A stretch of DNA of 64,000 nucleotides from Planctomycetaceae bacterium. GTDB lineage: Bacteria; Planctomycetota; Planctomycetia; Pirellulales; Pirellulaceae. The notes beneath the pieces are model-generated. The model saw only the letters and a program-made list of their open reading frames with translations, was not told the origin of the DNA and ran no database searches. This document shows positions 16,482-26,100 of the stretch, in pieces (the first letter of the stretch is position 1; each line of letters begins with the position of its first letter). The translations under genes and the position numbers were made by a program. The DNA is taken from contig JACKHM010000002.1 in NCBI GenBank assembly GCA_020638995.1, positions 434,001-498,000 of the forward strand, in the 5' to 3' direction.

Positions 16482-18104
16482 TCAATTCACGCCTGCGGAG
16501 CCACTGTGATCGAGTCGCCAATTGAATCCTTTCGACTCGAATTTGTCTCGAGATTGTGCCAACTTCGCGAACAGCCGCCGACCGAGATACTTATGGTCGC
16601 TTGAACGAGCAACGCTGAATGGTTGAATTGCCTTCGCTAGTTGTGAGTCGATATCCACTACTCCTAACCGCTCGCCTTCGGCGCGAGTATCTGTTCGATA
16701 TGCCAAAACAGCGTCCGCAGCTCCGGTCGCCACTTGTGGAATCAGAAATGCCGAACTAGTGGTTTGATTGACGAGATTGCCGTTTTCTTTAATGGTCTCG
16801 TAAAGCCCTTCGCCTTGCAGTAATCGCTGTGACAACACGCCGATTGTGCATTTGTCCGGTTGACCCAGAACGACTCGTACGCCTGGTTTGGCCAAGTCAG
16901 CGAGCGATTCAATCCCTTTCGGATTATCTTTGCGTGTGACGATCACGATGTCCGTATCGGACACATTCACAGCATCTTGAAAGAGTTCATTTACGGTATC
17001 CAAGTAGTAAACATCGCAGGCCATGTAGACATCCGGAAAGCTCCCGGCTTGCCCGTCGACAATACCTCGCATCGTGGCCGTGAGGATGCCGCAGCCGTTG
17101 AACACCGCGTTAATGGTTACTCCTTCGCGATCCTCAAACTCTTTGATAATGGGTTCGAGTGCGGCGCGATTGACCGCACCGGCGAAAAAGGTCAGCTGCG
17201 GATGCTCTTCCCACACGTCTCCCTCGACGACGGTGAAACCGTTTGCCCGAAATATGTCCAACCCGCGATCGCGTGCCGACAAATAGCGAGCAAAGTGAAT
17301 CGCGGACCGCGGCTTTTTCGAAAAACTTACGACACTGACTTCGATGTTGGCAGTGCCCGCGTCGAGTTCGGCGACTTCGACAGCAGAAAGGTCGTTGTAC
17401 TGAACAACCGTTGAATCCCAGATCACTCCCGCATCAACACTTCCGAGTTTGACAGCGTTTGCGACTTCGTTGACCGTTGGTTTAAAGACGCCGCTCTGCG
17501 TCACCCGCGGCTCGAGCGTTACCCAATCGCCGGACGCCGACAGAAGCTCTCGGGTGGCCTTCCCGACCGCCGCCGCATCAGGATCTCCGAGAGCGACTTT
17601 CACATCCTCGCGCGATAGATCACTGACGCTTTGAATGTTCTTCGGATTTCCTGCCTTCACGGCAATCACTGGTTTCATTAACGCCAAAGGAAACGCTTCC
17701 GCCGTCAATCCCTTTTCTTCAGCCAATCGAATGTAGCTGGCATCGCCGGCCAAGAACAAATCCCCAGTCTTGTTCACTTCTAGCTGATTGAGCAGCGTGT
17801 TGGAGCCGCCGTACTGCAAATTGATGCGAACTCCGTACTCGGCTTCGTACCGCTCTGAAACCTGTTCGAGCGGATAACGCATTCCGGCAGCGCAATACAC
17901 AAGCAATTCGTCAGTATCGACGCCGGATTCAGCGACAGCGTTCGGTGACGCATTGGAGTCGCCGTCGAGTTCTTTCTGAAGGACCGGGGAAGGCCTGGAG
18001 GGCGCGATGAGCAAATAGCCGAGTAGTCCGACGACGAGTAACGAACCGATGGCAAAGACATACAGTGCGTTTGATGAACCACGCGGGCGGCGAAGGCGAG
18101 GCAT
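16482..18104 (-). CDS. Membrane-anchored tandem ModA-like solute-binding protein
   Basis: A 540-residue protein starting at ATG 18104. One membrane anchor (about 14-34) is followed by two consecutive type-II periplasmic binding domains: domain 1 at about 65-285 and domain 2 at about 302-515. Domain 1 has ModA-like binding loops GGSNTLL (99-105), LAGDASY (118-124) and GDPDAAAVG (173-181). In domain 2 the corresponding loops carry cysteines: NGCGIL (Cys338), MACDVYYLD (Cys363) and PDKCTIG (Cys419). Three cysteines in the three ligand loops suggest a different, thiol-favouring ligand. It is first in a three-gene importer unit. The region upstream (18105-18295) shows no recognised riboswitch. Confidence 0.9.
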   Translation of the reverse strand: MPRLRRPRGSSNALYVFAIGSLLVVGLLGYLLIAPSRPSPVLQKELDGDSNASPNAVAESGVDTDELLVYCAAGMRYPLEQVSERYEAEYGVRINLQYGGSNTLLNQLEVNKTGDLFLAGDASYIRLAEEKGLTAEAFPLALMKPVIAVKAGNPKNIQSVSDLSREDVKVALGDPDAAAVGKATRELLSASGDWVTLEPRVTQSGVFKPTVNEVANAVKLGSVDAGVIWDSTVVQYNDLSAVEVAELDAGTANIEVSVVSFSKKPRSAIHFARYLSARDRGLDIFRANGFTVVEGDVWEEHPQLTFFAGAVNRAALEPIIKEFEDREGVTINAVFNGCGILTATMRGIVDGQAGSFPDVYMACDVYYLDTVNELFQDAVNVSDTDIVIVTRKDNPKGIESLADLAKPGVRVVLGQPDKCTIGVLSQRLLQGEGLYETIKENGNLVNQTTSSAFLIPQVATGAADAVLAYRTDTRAEGERLGVVDIDSQLAKAIQPFSVARSSDHKYLGRRLFAKLAQSRDKFESKGFNWRLDHSGSAGVN

Positions 18105-18295
18105 TTCTTAACCTGAGCAACAGGACCGTTTTTGGGGGGGCGAGGTACTTAGCAACGAACGTGCGGTAAAATTCGGCATCCGGTGCGAAGTAGGGCTCAT
18201 TCTGACAGCGCGCGCTGCGCAGGGCAACGGTGTGACGCCGCCTTCCTAGAAACTCGCGAGCGGTATGCGACGGTGGGGATGTTGTTTTGCCAGCC

Positions 18296-19378
18296 CTAGG
18301 CAGCCCTCGAAGCCAGATCGTCGCTCGACTCGTCTTTCAACCGCTGCCAATTTTCGATGGGCAGCGCCATGGCCAGCTTGAGTGCGCCGGCCGCTCCCGC
18401 GAAAACGCAGTCATAAACTTTCGTTACACTGCCACCCCCGTATTCGACCAACTCCGCTTCAATGACGCGGTCGAGTCCCTTCAGTTGACTGCCGCCGCCG
18501 GCGAGGACGATATTTTGAAGCAGTGATCTTTGGTGTTCAGGGTCAAATCGCGTGATTAATGATTGAATACCATTCAAAATCCCCGGCACAATTGCACGAG
18601 ACGCTTCGTGCAAAAGTTCCGTGACATCAAACTCCTTAGGTCGTCCATCGACGGGCAGCGTGATAACGGCGCGGTCGTGATCATCCGTGACGCAACCGAA
18701 TTTTTCTTTGATCTGACGAATCATACGCTGAGAAATTCTTGCGGCAGGAAACGCCTCTTGCATCAAGTTCGAGAAATGGGCGTCGATGTGGTCACCACCG
18801 ACGGGGATGGTGATTTGATCTTCGTCTGCCGGATAGGCGCCGAACATCGGGCACATGTCGATCGTGCCGGCTCCGATGTCGATCATCAGCGTATCGGCTA
18901 ACCGATCCATTCCGTACGCCACCGCGAATGGTTCCGGAACGATCACGACAGCATCGAAAGCGGCTCGTGCCGCTTCGACGATGACTTGCTTGTTCTCCAG
19001 CGTTGCTCGTGAAGGCGAACCAACGACTCCGAAAACCGTGCCTCCATCGTTGGCAACACGCGACACGGCATGTCGTACGAGATGTTTCGCGGCTATGCGA
19101 TGTCGGGCGGCTGATTCAGAGCTCACTCCGGCGGCACGCGGATCGTTGAATTTGAACGCTCCCATTGCAAAGGGACGGACAACGTCTAACGCGAGCGGAT
19201 GACGGTCGATATCAGCACCGAAGACAATGTCGCAACCAACCAAGGTGCGCGCGATATGATCCTTGGGCCAGGCAACTTGACTTTGAAGCGTTTCTCTTTG
19301 CCCGTTGGAGCAACAGACCGATGTCTTGAATGTACCCAGGTCCATACCGATGAATGTGATTGATTGCTGCTGGCTCAC
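18296..19378 (-). CDS. MamK-like bacterial actin
   Basis: A 360-residue actin/Hsp70-fold ATPase. The phosphate-1 loop is GMDLGTFKTS (11-20), phosphate-2 is IDIGAGTIDM (166-175) and the adenosine loop is VLAGGGSQLKGL (291-302). Several stretches resemble magnetosome MamK as I know it: WPKD after the first strand, VVGSPSRATLENK, EPFAVAYGMDRL, LLQNIVLAGGG and GALKLAMALP. It likely polymerises into cytoplasmic filaments. The GTG start has AAGGAG 7 nt upstream. It follows a small membrane-protein gene by 31 nt and may be co-transcribed with it. No other magnetosome gene is seen, so magnetosome function should not be assumed; a general MreB-family call is the fallback. Confidence 0.85.
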   Translation of the reverse strand: MSQQQSITFIGMDLGTFKTSVCCSNGQRETLQSQVAWPKDHIARTLVGCDIVFGADIDRHPLALDVVRPFAMGAFKFNDPRAAGVSSESAARHRIAAKHLVRHAVSRVANDGGTVFGVVGSPSRATLENKQVIVEAARAAFDAVVIVPEPFAVAYGMDRLADTLMIDIGAGTIDMCPMFGAYPADEDQITIPVGGDHIDAHFSNLMQEAFPAARISQRMIRQIKEKFGCVTDDHDRAVITLPVDGRPKEFDVTELLHEASRAIVPGILNGIQSLITRFDPEHQRSLLQNIVLAGGGSQLKGLDRVIEAELVEYGGGSVTKVYDCVFAGAAGALKLAMALPIENWQRLKDESSDDLASRAA

Positions 19379-19385
19379 GGCCCTG

Positions 19386-19391
19386 CTCCTT
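19386..19391 (-). promoter_or_regulatory. Ribosome binding site of the actin-like gene
   Basis: AAGGAG on the minus strand, 7 nt before the GTG at 19378, fixing that unusual start codon. Confidence 0.7.
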
Positions 19392-19409
19392 GGATTTGAT
19401 TGGCTGGAA

Positions 19410-20093
19410 TCACTCTGCGGGATGGGGTTTCTGAATCGATGCAGTTTCTGAATCGATGTGCGGTCGGGAAGGAAACGGCTGTTGCTTGACGCTTCGAGAT
19501 TGCTGTTGCATTTGATCGCGTAGATGGAGATTCTGTCTGTAAATCTCGGACAGCATCGAGTCCGATAGCTCTTTACCGCCTTTCGGCGCGAGAGTGTGGC
19601 CCGGGGACGCGGTCGCAGGATCGACTCGATGGCGATGCTCTACATGAGTATCAAACGCCTTGGTCGGCTCCGTGCTCGGAGCTGTTACGCGGCGCGGTCG
19701 CTGCAGCAACTCGTGTCCTTCTCGGTCCAGAAACACGACGCGGACATCAGCATCACGCGGCGCATGTGCCATATACTCACGGACGATCTCGACGCATTGA
19801 GCATGCACGAGGGACGGCAGCATGTAGTGAACAATCAACAGGCACGCACCAAAACCAACCGCAAAACAAAGTGTCGCACCGATGATGCGATGGGCATCTA
19901 AATCGGTTATTCGTAAGTCGGCAGACAGAACTGATTCGCTTGGGAGTAGTTCGGATTCCATGACGCTGGGAGACTCATAGCTTGACGCTTCGTCTTGCGC
20001 CCGGCTCATCGCGTGCACACTTAGCACCAAGAAGGAGAGGGTCATAAGCCCCGCTCGACTTGCGAGTTTCCGAGTAGGTCGTCTTTGCAGCAT
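19410..20093 (-). CDS. Single-pass membrane protein of unknown function next to the actin-like gene
   Basis: A 227-residue protein not recognised as a known family. An N-terminal signal-like stretch (LMTLSFLVLSVHAMSRA) is followed by a short acidic segment, then a strong membrane helix near 69-92 (IIGATLCFAVGFGACLLIVHYML). Behind it lie a charged region with VRVVFLDREGHELLQRP and a Gln-rich, possibly helical stretch (LHLRDQMQQQSRSVKQQ). It directly precedes the actin-like gene on the same strand, so it may anchor or regulate the filament at the membrane; this rests on position alone. Confidence 0.75.
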   Translation of the reverse strand: MLQRRPTRKLASRAGLMTLSFLVLSVHAMSRAQDEASSYESPSVMESELLPSESVLSADLRITDLDAHRIIGATLCFAVGFGACLLIVHYMLPSLVHAQCVEIVREYMAHAPRDADVRVVFLDREGHELLQRPRRVTAPSTEPTKAFDTHVEHRHRVDPATASPGHTLAPKGGKELSDSMLSEIYRQNLHLRDQMQQQSRSVKQQPFPSRPHIDSETASIQKPHPAE

Positions 20094-20267
20094 GCTGATC
20101 GTGGATAAGTGATGATTCTTGCGCGCGGTCTCCTACCGAGTGCATCGGCTGAGGCGATGGGATCGCTTGAAGCGGAAGTGTCGCGCAGGACAGGTCGATC
20201 CCGAGGCTGCTGTTTACGTAAGATATGCGGGCGACATAGTCAGCAACGACGCTGTCATCGATCGGTA

Positions 20268-20747
20268 CTATTCTGACAACCGACGAATCGTATCGCCGAC
20301 GCGGATCGTACCCCCACGCGTCACCTGAGCCCGCAGCCCGCCGCGATGCACCAGCGGTTTCATGATTCCGGGATGCATCGATTCCAGGTAGCCGCAAGGC
20401 TCGCACAACTCGACGCCTCGCAACTCAACTTCTCCGATCGAAAAGGACTTGTCGACAAGGTGGTTGAGCGCGACGTCTTGCGTCAACAGATTGCGTCGAG
20501 TCTGGGCGTGAGAGAATTCGAGGCCAGTCTCATTCCTGACCGCAGTCAACGTCTCGATTTCGATCAGGGTTACCTCTCGCTTGGGCAAGACGTTGCCGTC
20601 GGCATCGGGCGGATACTTTCCTTTGCATGCGGCATAACGGTCCCCGAGGAGGCCTTTGCCGACAACCGCCTCGGCTTCGTGGCGCGAATGCATCGGTGCG
20701 GCAGCCGCCTCGGCAATTTGAATGGCTAACAATTGTCCGTCGATCAT
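20268..20747 (-). CDS. MOSC domain protein
   Basis: A 159-residue stand-alone MOSC domain, a sulfur-carrier fold related to the C-terminus of molybdenum cofactor sulfurase. Recognisable parts are GKGLLGDRYA near the N-terminus, REVTLIEIETL, RRNLLTQDVALN, and the conserved cysteine motif CEPCGYLE (Cys118 in this numbering). I took the ATG at 20747; a TTG two codons upstream is also open. It is divergent from the PfkB kinase gene. Cofactor or substrate is unknown. Confidence 0.88.
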   Translation of the reverse strand: MIDGQLLAIQIAEAAAAPMHSRHEAEAVVGKGLLGDRYAACKGKYPPDADGNVLPKREVTLIEIETLTAVRNETGLEFSHAQTRRNLLTQDVALNHLVDKSFSIGEVELRGVELCEPCGYLESMHPGIMKPLVHRGGLRAQVTRGGTIRVGDTIRRLSE

Positions 20748-20973
20748 CAGCAATCACACCTTATGACGTTTTTCGGCAGCGAAGATCTGAAATTACTTTT
20801 GGCAACGCTGGGGAAATTTTGACAAGCGATGGACGCAGCGCCAAGCTCACGAACGGCCTGCAGAGGGTTCTTTGCAATCAGGTCCCGATGCTCAATAATG
20901 CGGTGTCAGTCGCCGCTGCTATCGTTCGCGTCGGCCTTTATCCTCGAATTTTCCCATGATAGGAATGGACTCC

Positions 20974-21876
20974 ATGCCTTTACTCGTTGTCGGTTCCATT
21001 GCCCTCGATTCGGTTGAAACCCCACAAGCCTCGCGAGACGATGTGCTAGGTGGTTCAGCTGTATTCTTTTCGTACGCCGCCAGTTACTTCACGTCGGTTA
21101 AGCTTGTGGGGGTTGTTGGGGACGATTGGCCCGCCGAGCATACCAAACTGCTGACCGATCGAAACATCGACGCTGCTGGATTGCAGGTTGTGGATGGCGC
21201 AAAGACTTTTCGGTGGCGCGGCAAGTATCTGCCCAACATGAACGATCGCGAGACGCTTGAAGTTCATCTGAATGTGTTCGGTGACTTCGATCCCGTACTG
21301 CCAGACGAGTATTGCAGAGCTCCGTTTTTGTTCCTTGCCAACGGGGCACCAAGCGTTCAGCTGAAAGTGATGGACCAGGTCGTCGGCGCACGCTTGACGG
21401 TTGCCGACACCATGGACTTGTGGATACGGGAAGATCACGACGCACTGATGGAGTTGTTGAGTCGCGTAGACGGGCTTGTGTTAAACGACAGCGAGGCCAA
21501 GTTGCTGACGAATGACGAGAACCTCGTTCGCGCAGGCCACAAGGTCCGCGAGATGGGGCCCAAATTTGTTGTCATCAAAAAGGGTGAACACGGTGCAATG
21601 TTCTTCTCAGAACACGAAACTTATGTGATGCCGGCGTTTCCTACGGAGGATGTTGTCGATCCGACGGGTGCCGGCGACAGTTTCGCTGGAGGCATGATGG
21701 GCTACCTTGCCGAACAAGGGAATTTCGAGCCGACGACGTTAAAGAAGGCCTTGGCCTATGGGGTTCTTGTGGCAAGCTTTAACGTCGAGGATTTCAGTCT
21801 GGACCGCATGAAAAGCATCGAACGCGAAGACATCGAACTACGGATGACGCAATACCAAAGGATGCTGAGCTTTTAA
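20974..21876 (+). CDS. PfkB family carbohydrate/nucleoside kinase
   Basis: About 300 residues from the ATG at 20974. The PfkB signature DPTGAGDSFAGG is at 229-240 with the catalytic Asp235, and the N-terminal part has the substrate-side GGSAVFFSYAA. It phosphorylates a sugar or nucleoside hydroxyl with ATP; the sequence does not tell which. I favour ATG 20974 (MPLLVVGSIALDSV), since AGGA lies 9 nt upstream; in-frame ATGs also occur at 20956 and 20965. The thpR gene follows within about 50 nt on the same strand, so the two may form a unit. Confidence 0.92.
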   Translation: MPLLVVGSIALDSVETPQASRDDVLGGSAVFFSYAASYFTSVKLVGVVGDDWPAEHTKLLTDRNIDAAGLQVVDGAKTFRWRGKYLPNMNDRETLEVHLNVFGDFDPVLPDEYCRAPFLFLANGAPSVQLKVMDQVVGARLTVADTMDLWIREDHDALMELLSRVDGLVLNDSEAKLLTNDENLVRAGHKVREMGPKFVVIKKGEHGAMFFSEHETYVMPAFPTEDVVDPTGAGDSFAGGMMGYLAEQGNFEPTTLKKALAYGVLVASFNVEDFSLDRMKSIEREDIELRMTQYQRMLSF

Positions 21877-21924
21877 CACCGAGCGCGTAACCCGAACATT
21901 GGCTTGGCGGGATTTGACCATCGC

Positions 21925-22497
21925 ATGACTCGCATTCGGACTTTTATCGCGGTCGACACTTCACCCGAGGTTCGGCGTCGCGCGGCGACGTTACAGGACA
22001 AGTTGCGTCAAAGTGAGGTGAAGGCGAGTTGGACGCACCCCGAGAATATGCATCTGACTTTGCAATTTCTGGGCGATGTGGACGATCCGTTGATTCCGGA
22101 GATTTGCCAGCGAGTGGCCTCGGCAACGGCGCCGTTCGCACCGTTTCTTGTCGAGTTTTCAAAGGCAGGCGCCTTTCCCGCGGTTGATCGTCCGCGAACC
22201 GTGTGGATTGGTGTGGATCGCGGGACGCAGGAGCTTGTCGATTTGCAACTCGCGATTCAGGAATCGCTTGTCGAAATGCGATTCCCGCGCGAGCGACGCA
22301 CTTATCGGCCCCATCTCACCATCGCGCGTGTCCGCGAGAGTGGACGCCGCCAGGCAAAACTCTCTGAACTCCTTGCCCATTACCGCGACTTCAAAGCCGA
22401 ATCGTGCGATATCCCGGAAGTCTTGATTATGGCCAGCAACCTCGATCGAATAGGGCCAACCTACCAAGTCATGGGCCGAGCTCCACTCGAAGGCTAG
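21925..22497 (+). CDS. thpR: RNA 2',3'-cyclic phosphodiesterase
   Basis: A 190-residue 2H-phosphoesterase of the ThpR/LigT family, which opens 2',3'-cyclic phosphates at RNA ends. Both catalytic HxT motifs are present: HLTL (His43, in MHLTLQFLGDV) and HLTI (His130, in RPHLTIARV). The start ATG at 21925 fits the family N-terminus (MTRIRTFIAVD); an in-frame TTG seven codons upstream is less likely. Length is normal for the family. Confidence 0.95.
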   Translation: MTRIRTFIAVDTSPEVRRRAATLQDKLRQSEVKASWTHPENMHLTLQFLGDVDDPLIPEICQRVASATAPFAPFLVEFSKAGAFPAVDRPRTVWIGVDRGTQELVDLQLAIQESLVEMRFPRERRTYRPHLTIARVRESGRRQAKLSELLAHYRDFKAESCDIPEVLIMASNLDRIGPTYQVMGRAPLEG

Positions 22498-23198
22498 CCG
22501 ACGAAACACCGTAACGGGTATCGCAATCAGTCGTGTCTGTTCATATGTTTACCTGATAAGCCGTCGGTGCACTTGAATGCGAGCGGGCATTGGGTGTCCG
22601 AGCGCCTGACTTGGCGTTCTGCAGCTGCGAACCGGATCTTGACTCGACCCCGCTTGGCGAACCGATTCTCATCAATACTCCAGGTATTTCATTTAATTTT
22701 CGGCCGAGCGTCCAAAGTTGCTTGACTATTGAGGGATCTTCTGCCACTCTAGCGGGCTAGAGCTGTGCGCATTTTAGTTGACTTTTAGCAACTTTTCGGA
22801 CGTGTTTTTGGCAGAGAAAAAGAGCGGCGACGAACGCGGTTTGGTGGTTGCTAGCAAGTATTTGACGAGGTTAGGGCGGGTTAACAGGAGTAAGTACGAA
22901 CGATCAGTGGGGCTGACGGAGCGTGGCAGAGAGACGCCTAAGGAAGAACTACAAGCCTCACGCACTTACTAGCCGGATTATTCTCTTGAACCGACATCCC
23001 TGTTTCACTCAAGCCGATGGAGTGACTCGTTCACTCATGCCTGATCGTCAAATGTATCGATTGCCCGTCGGCTTTCTGTGTTTTTCGAGCAACGCTCAAC
23101 TGCTGTGCTCTATGGACAGCGCTTCGCATCTGCCGCGCATGCGGTGGCCTTCCCATTTGTAAACCACAATCTTCGTATAACACGCAAGAAGCAACATC
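22498..23198. other. 700-nt non-coding spacer before the giant gene
   Basis: No convincing gene. Short open frames on both strands lack ribosome sites, recognisable composition or family motifs. It holds a perfect short palindrome (22747-22762), and a weak AGTTG/CAACT hairpin with a short T-run (22776-22796). TTGACT occurs at 22722 and 22778, but no good -10 box sits at the right distance. The promoter and leader of the giant gene are presumably here. Confidence 0.6.
22747..22762. promoter_or_regulatory. Perfect palindrome, candidate operator upstream of the giant gene
   Basis: CTCTAGC - GG - GCTAGAG, two perfect 7-nt arms around a 2-nt centre, about 440 nt before the giant gene start. It lies about 20 nt after a TTGACT hexamer, so a bound protein would cover a promoter there. 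No known regulator consensus is recognised. Confidence 0.3.
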
Positions 23199-26100
23199 AT
23201 GCCAAGATCTTCCCATGCCGACAGTGTCCTCAACAAGCTTTATGGCAGCGTCGTCCAACGATGTCGATGGCTGAACCATCTCGCTCAAAACGGATTGCAG
23301 CCGTCGAGCGAGAGTGCTGGAAAAGCGAAGCGCCGGCGAGCGTCATCACTTGAGGTGCTCGAACCGAGGATGTTGTTGGCCTCGGATCTGCTATTTGACG
23401 CATCGCAAGAGTCTCGTCCCGGGTTCGATCTCATTCTTGCAACTGATGGTCTCAATATAAGCTTGATCGATGCGGGCGACCGTTCCGTCGTCAAGTCACA
23501 ATCGCTTGCCGACAACAGCGGCAATGTTTCGATTCGGGGAACGTCCGCGGACGAGACCCTGGTCGTCGATGCATCCTCGAACGTACTGACGGGGTTTTTC
23601 GATGGGCGGGCGGGCGATGATGAATTGCGAGGTCCGGGAGCGGACAGCGTTTGGAAAATCGACAGCGCCAACAAAGGTTCTATCAATGGCTCCTTCAATT
23701 TTGTGGGAGTCGAGCGTCTTGCGGGCGGTAGTTTTGCGAACACGTTGGACTACAGCGCGTTTACGGGGCCTGTGGCTGTCAACCTGAGCGATGGCACCGC
23801 CACCGGGTTTGCTGAGATTAGCAACTTCCAAAATGTCGTGAGCTCGGCTGCGGGAAGCAACTTGGTCGGTGACGGCGAGTTGAATACGTTTACCAGCGGA
23901 GCAGGCGCAGACGTATTCGCAGGCAAGGATGGCGATGATACCTATGTGTTCGGTGCGGGATGGGGAAGTGACGTTGTCACCGAACTGACGGACGAAGGCA
24001 CCGACGTGCTCGATTTCCTCGATGTGCCGCAGGATTTAACCTTCAACGTCACTGCGGCGGGCACAGTACTGGTTTCTGATGGTGTCAACACGACAACGGC
24101 GACTGGCGTGGAATTGCTGCTGGCCGGTGAGGGCGTTAATACGCTGAATTACAGCGGTTATGGCGCGGGCGACGGAACGGACATCGATGGCAAGACTTTT
24201 GACGGTTCCGTTATCAATCTCGACACGGGAACCTCGGAAGGCGGTTTCGAGGTCGACGCATTCGTTCATGTGGTTGGTTCCTCGCGTGATGATCACATTA
24301 CTGGCAACCTTCTTAACAACCGTCTGACGGGCGGAGCCGGCGACGATACACAAGTTGGCGGACTCGGAGATGACGTGTATGTCTTTTCCGACAATTGGGG
24401 AGACGACCTGATCGTCGAAGAGGCGAACAACGAATCGGGACAGGGAGTCGACACGCTGGATCTGTCCGCCGTCACTGTTGACCTTACCATTGTGATCAAC
24501 GCGGACAACAGCTTTGTTGTGTCTGATGGTCAGGGGAACATGATCACGGTGGACAACGTGGAAGCGCTGATCGGCGGCCAGGGCCAGAACACGCTTGACT
24601 ACTCGGCCTATGAGTTTGGAGTGAGAGTCGACCTTGCGATCGGCGAAGCAACGCTTTTTAGTAGTCTCTCACTTTTGAGTTCCAACTTGACGGGAACTTG
24701 GAAGGTCATCGGAACCGACTACGACGATCTTATTATTGGTGACGATCGCGTAAATGAGCTGGATGGCCGTGGCGGCGACGACATCATCAGCGGCGGCGGT
24801 GGAGGGGATACCTTGCGCGGCGGCCAGGGCGTCGATACGCTCGTACAGCGACTCGACGCGCACATGGAACTGGCGAACGATCAACTGGAAATCCGCGATC
24901 CAAGTGTCGATCCTGTGACCGGTGCCGTGGACGAGACGGTGACGATCTCTGGGTTTGAGTTGGCGGAACTGACGGGTGGCATTAGCGATAACACGCTCGA
25001 TGCTTCCGCGTTCACTGGCTTTGACGGCGGGACACCGTTGACGTTTTTGAACATCGACCTGTCGGCGAACGACTTGTTCGTGTCGAGTTCGGCCGACAAT
25101 ACCGGTGGAGTCCATGTTGATCTCAGTTCCGCCACGACCATACAAGACGTTGTCGATGCAATCTCCGCGATAGCCGGGGTTTCCGGATCGCTGACCGACA
25201 CGGGGATCAATTTGACGGATTCCAACGCCGGCGCGCACGCTTTTGAAATCTCTTCGGCATCTGGATTGACGAGTCAACTTGGTCTGGATCTACCTGCGAG
25301 CGGCAATACGATCATAGGAGCCCCCATCGCGAATGGGAGTGTGAAGCTTGACGGTGGCGCTCTCACTCTGTTGGAAGAGATCTTTCCCGGAGGGCTTGGT
25401 ACATCGGATCGTGAGAATCTCGATCTTCGCGATGGAAGTACGCTGCTTGCTCAGTTCAACAGCGGCGATGGTGTTCGAAGTGTTTTGGGCGACGACTTTG
25501 AAGTGATCCTGACGGACGGAATTACGAAGTTTTCCGTCGATGTCAGCGCTGCAGTGACGGTTGAGGATTTGTTCAATCTGATCGCCGCCGCAGCGCCCGA
25601 AAGATTGAGCGTCGAGACCAATGAAAATGGTAGCGGAATTGTGCTCTCGGACGAGACGAATGACGGGCACGCTCTCCAAGTAAATGTGCTCAACAACTCT
25701 CCGGCGGCCTCAGACTTGGGGCTGACACGCGAAGCAAGTGGCACGACCATATTCGGTTCCATCGAGGTCACGGACATAACTGCCGACCTCCGTGTTACGC
25801 TGACGGACGGAACTAGCGTCGATATTGGTCTGAGCGGACTTACTTCGATTCAAGGTGTGATCGAAGCGATAAATGATGCCCATGCAAACCTTACTGCCGT
25901 AATCAATGCTGCGGGTGACGGTATCAACCTAAGCGATACTGCGGGCGGAACGGGCAATATCCAGGTGGCGAATCGAAATGGTTCTACGGCGGGAGATACG
26001 CTGGGCATCACCGGTGCCGGAACCGCGGGTAGCCTTCATGGGGCGAGCATCGTTACGAGTCCGGTAACCCTGGATGGCCGATTTGACGTCGATACGCTGA

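Noticed and set aside
18105..18295. Possible molybdenum-cofactor or other riboswitch upstream of the double binding-protein gene
   Set aside because: I could not fit the conserved core or stems of a known riboswitch; only GC-rich short hairpins and a G7 run are visible.
18296..19378. Part of a magnetosome gene island, because of the MamK-like actin
   Set aside because: No other mam/mms-type gene is present on either side; neighbours are a MOSC protein and a ModABC-like importer.
19975..20406. Minus-strand 143-codon frame overlapping the membrane-protein and MOSC genes
   Set aside because: Overlaps both genes in a different frame, with Arg/Ser-rich shadow composition and no motif.
22778..23162. 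Short frames in the spacer upstream of the giant gene (22778-22972 and 22923-23162 plus, 22541-22747 minus)
   Set aside because: Non-ATG or unsupported starts, atypical composition and no family motifs; treated as non-coding.
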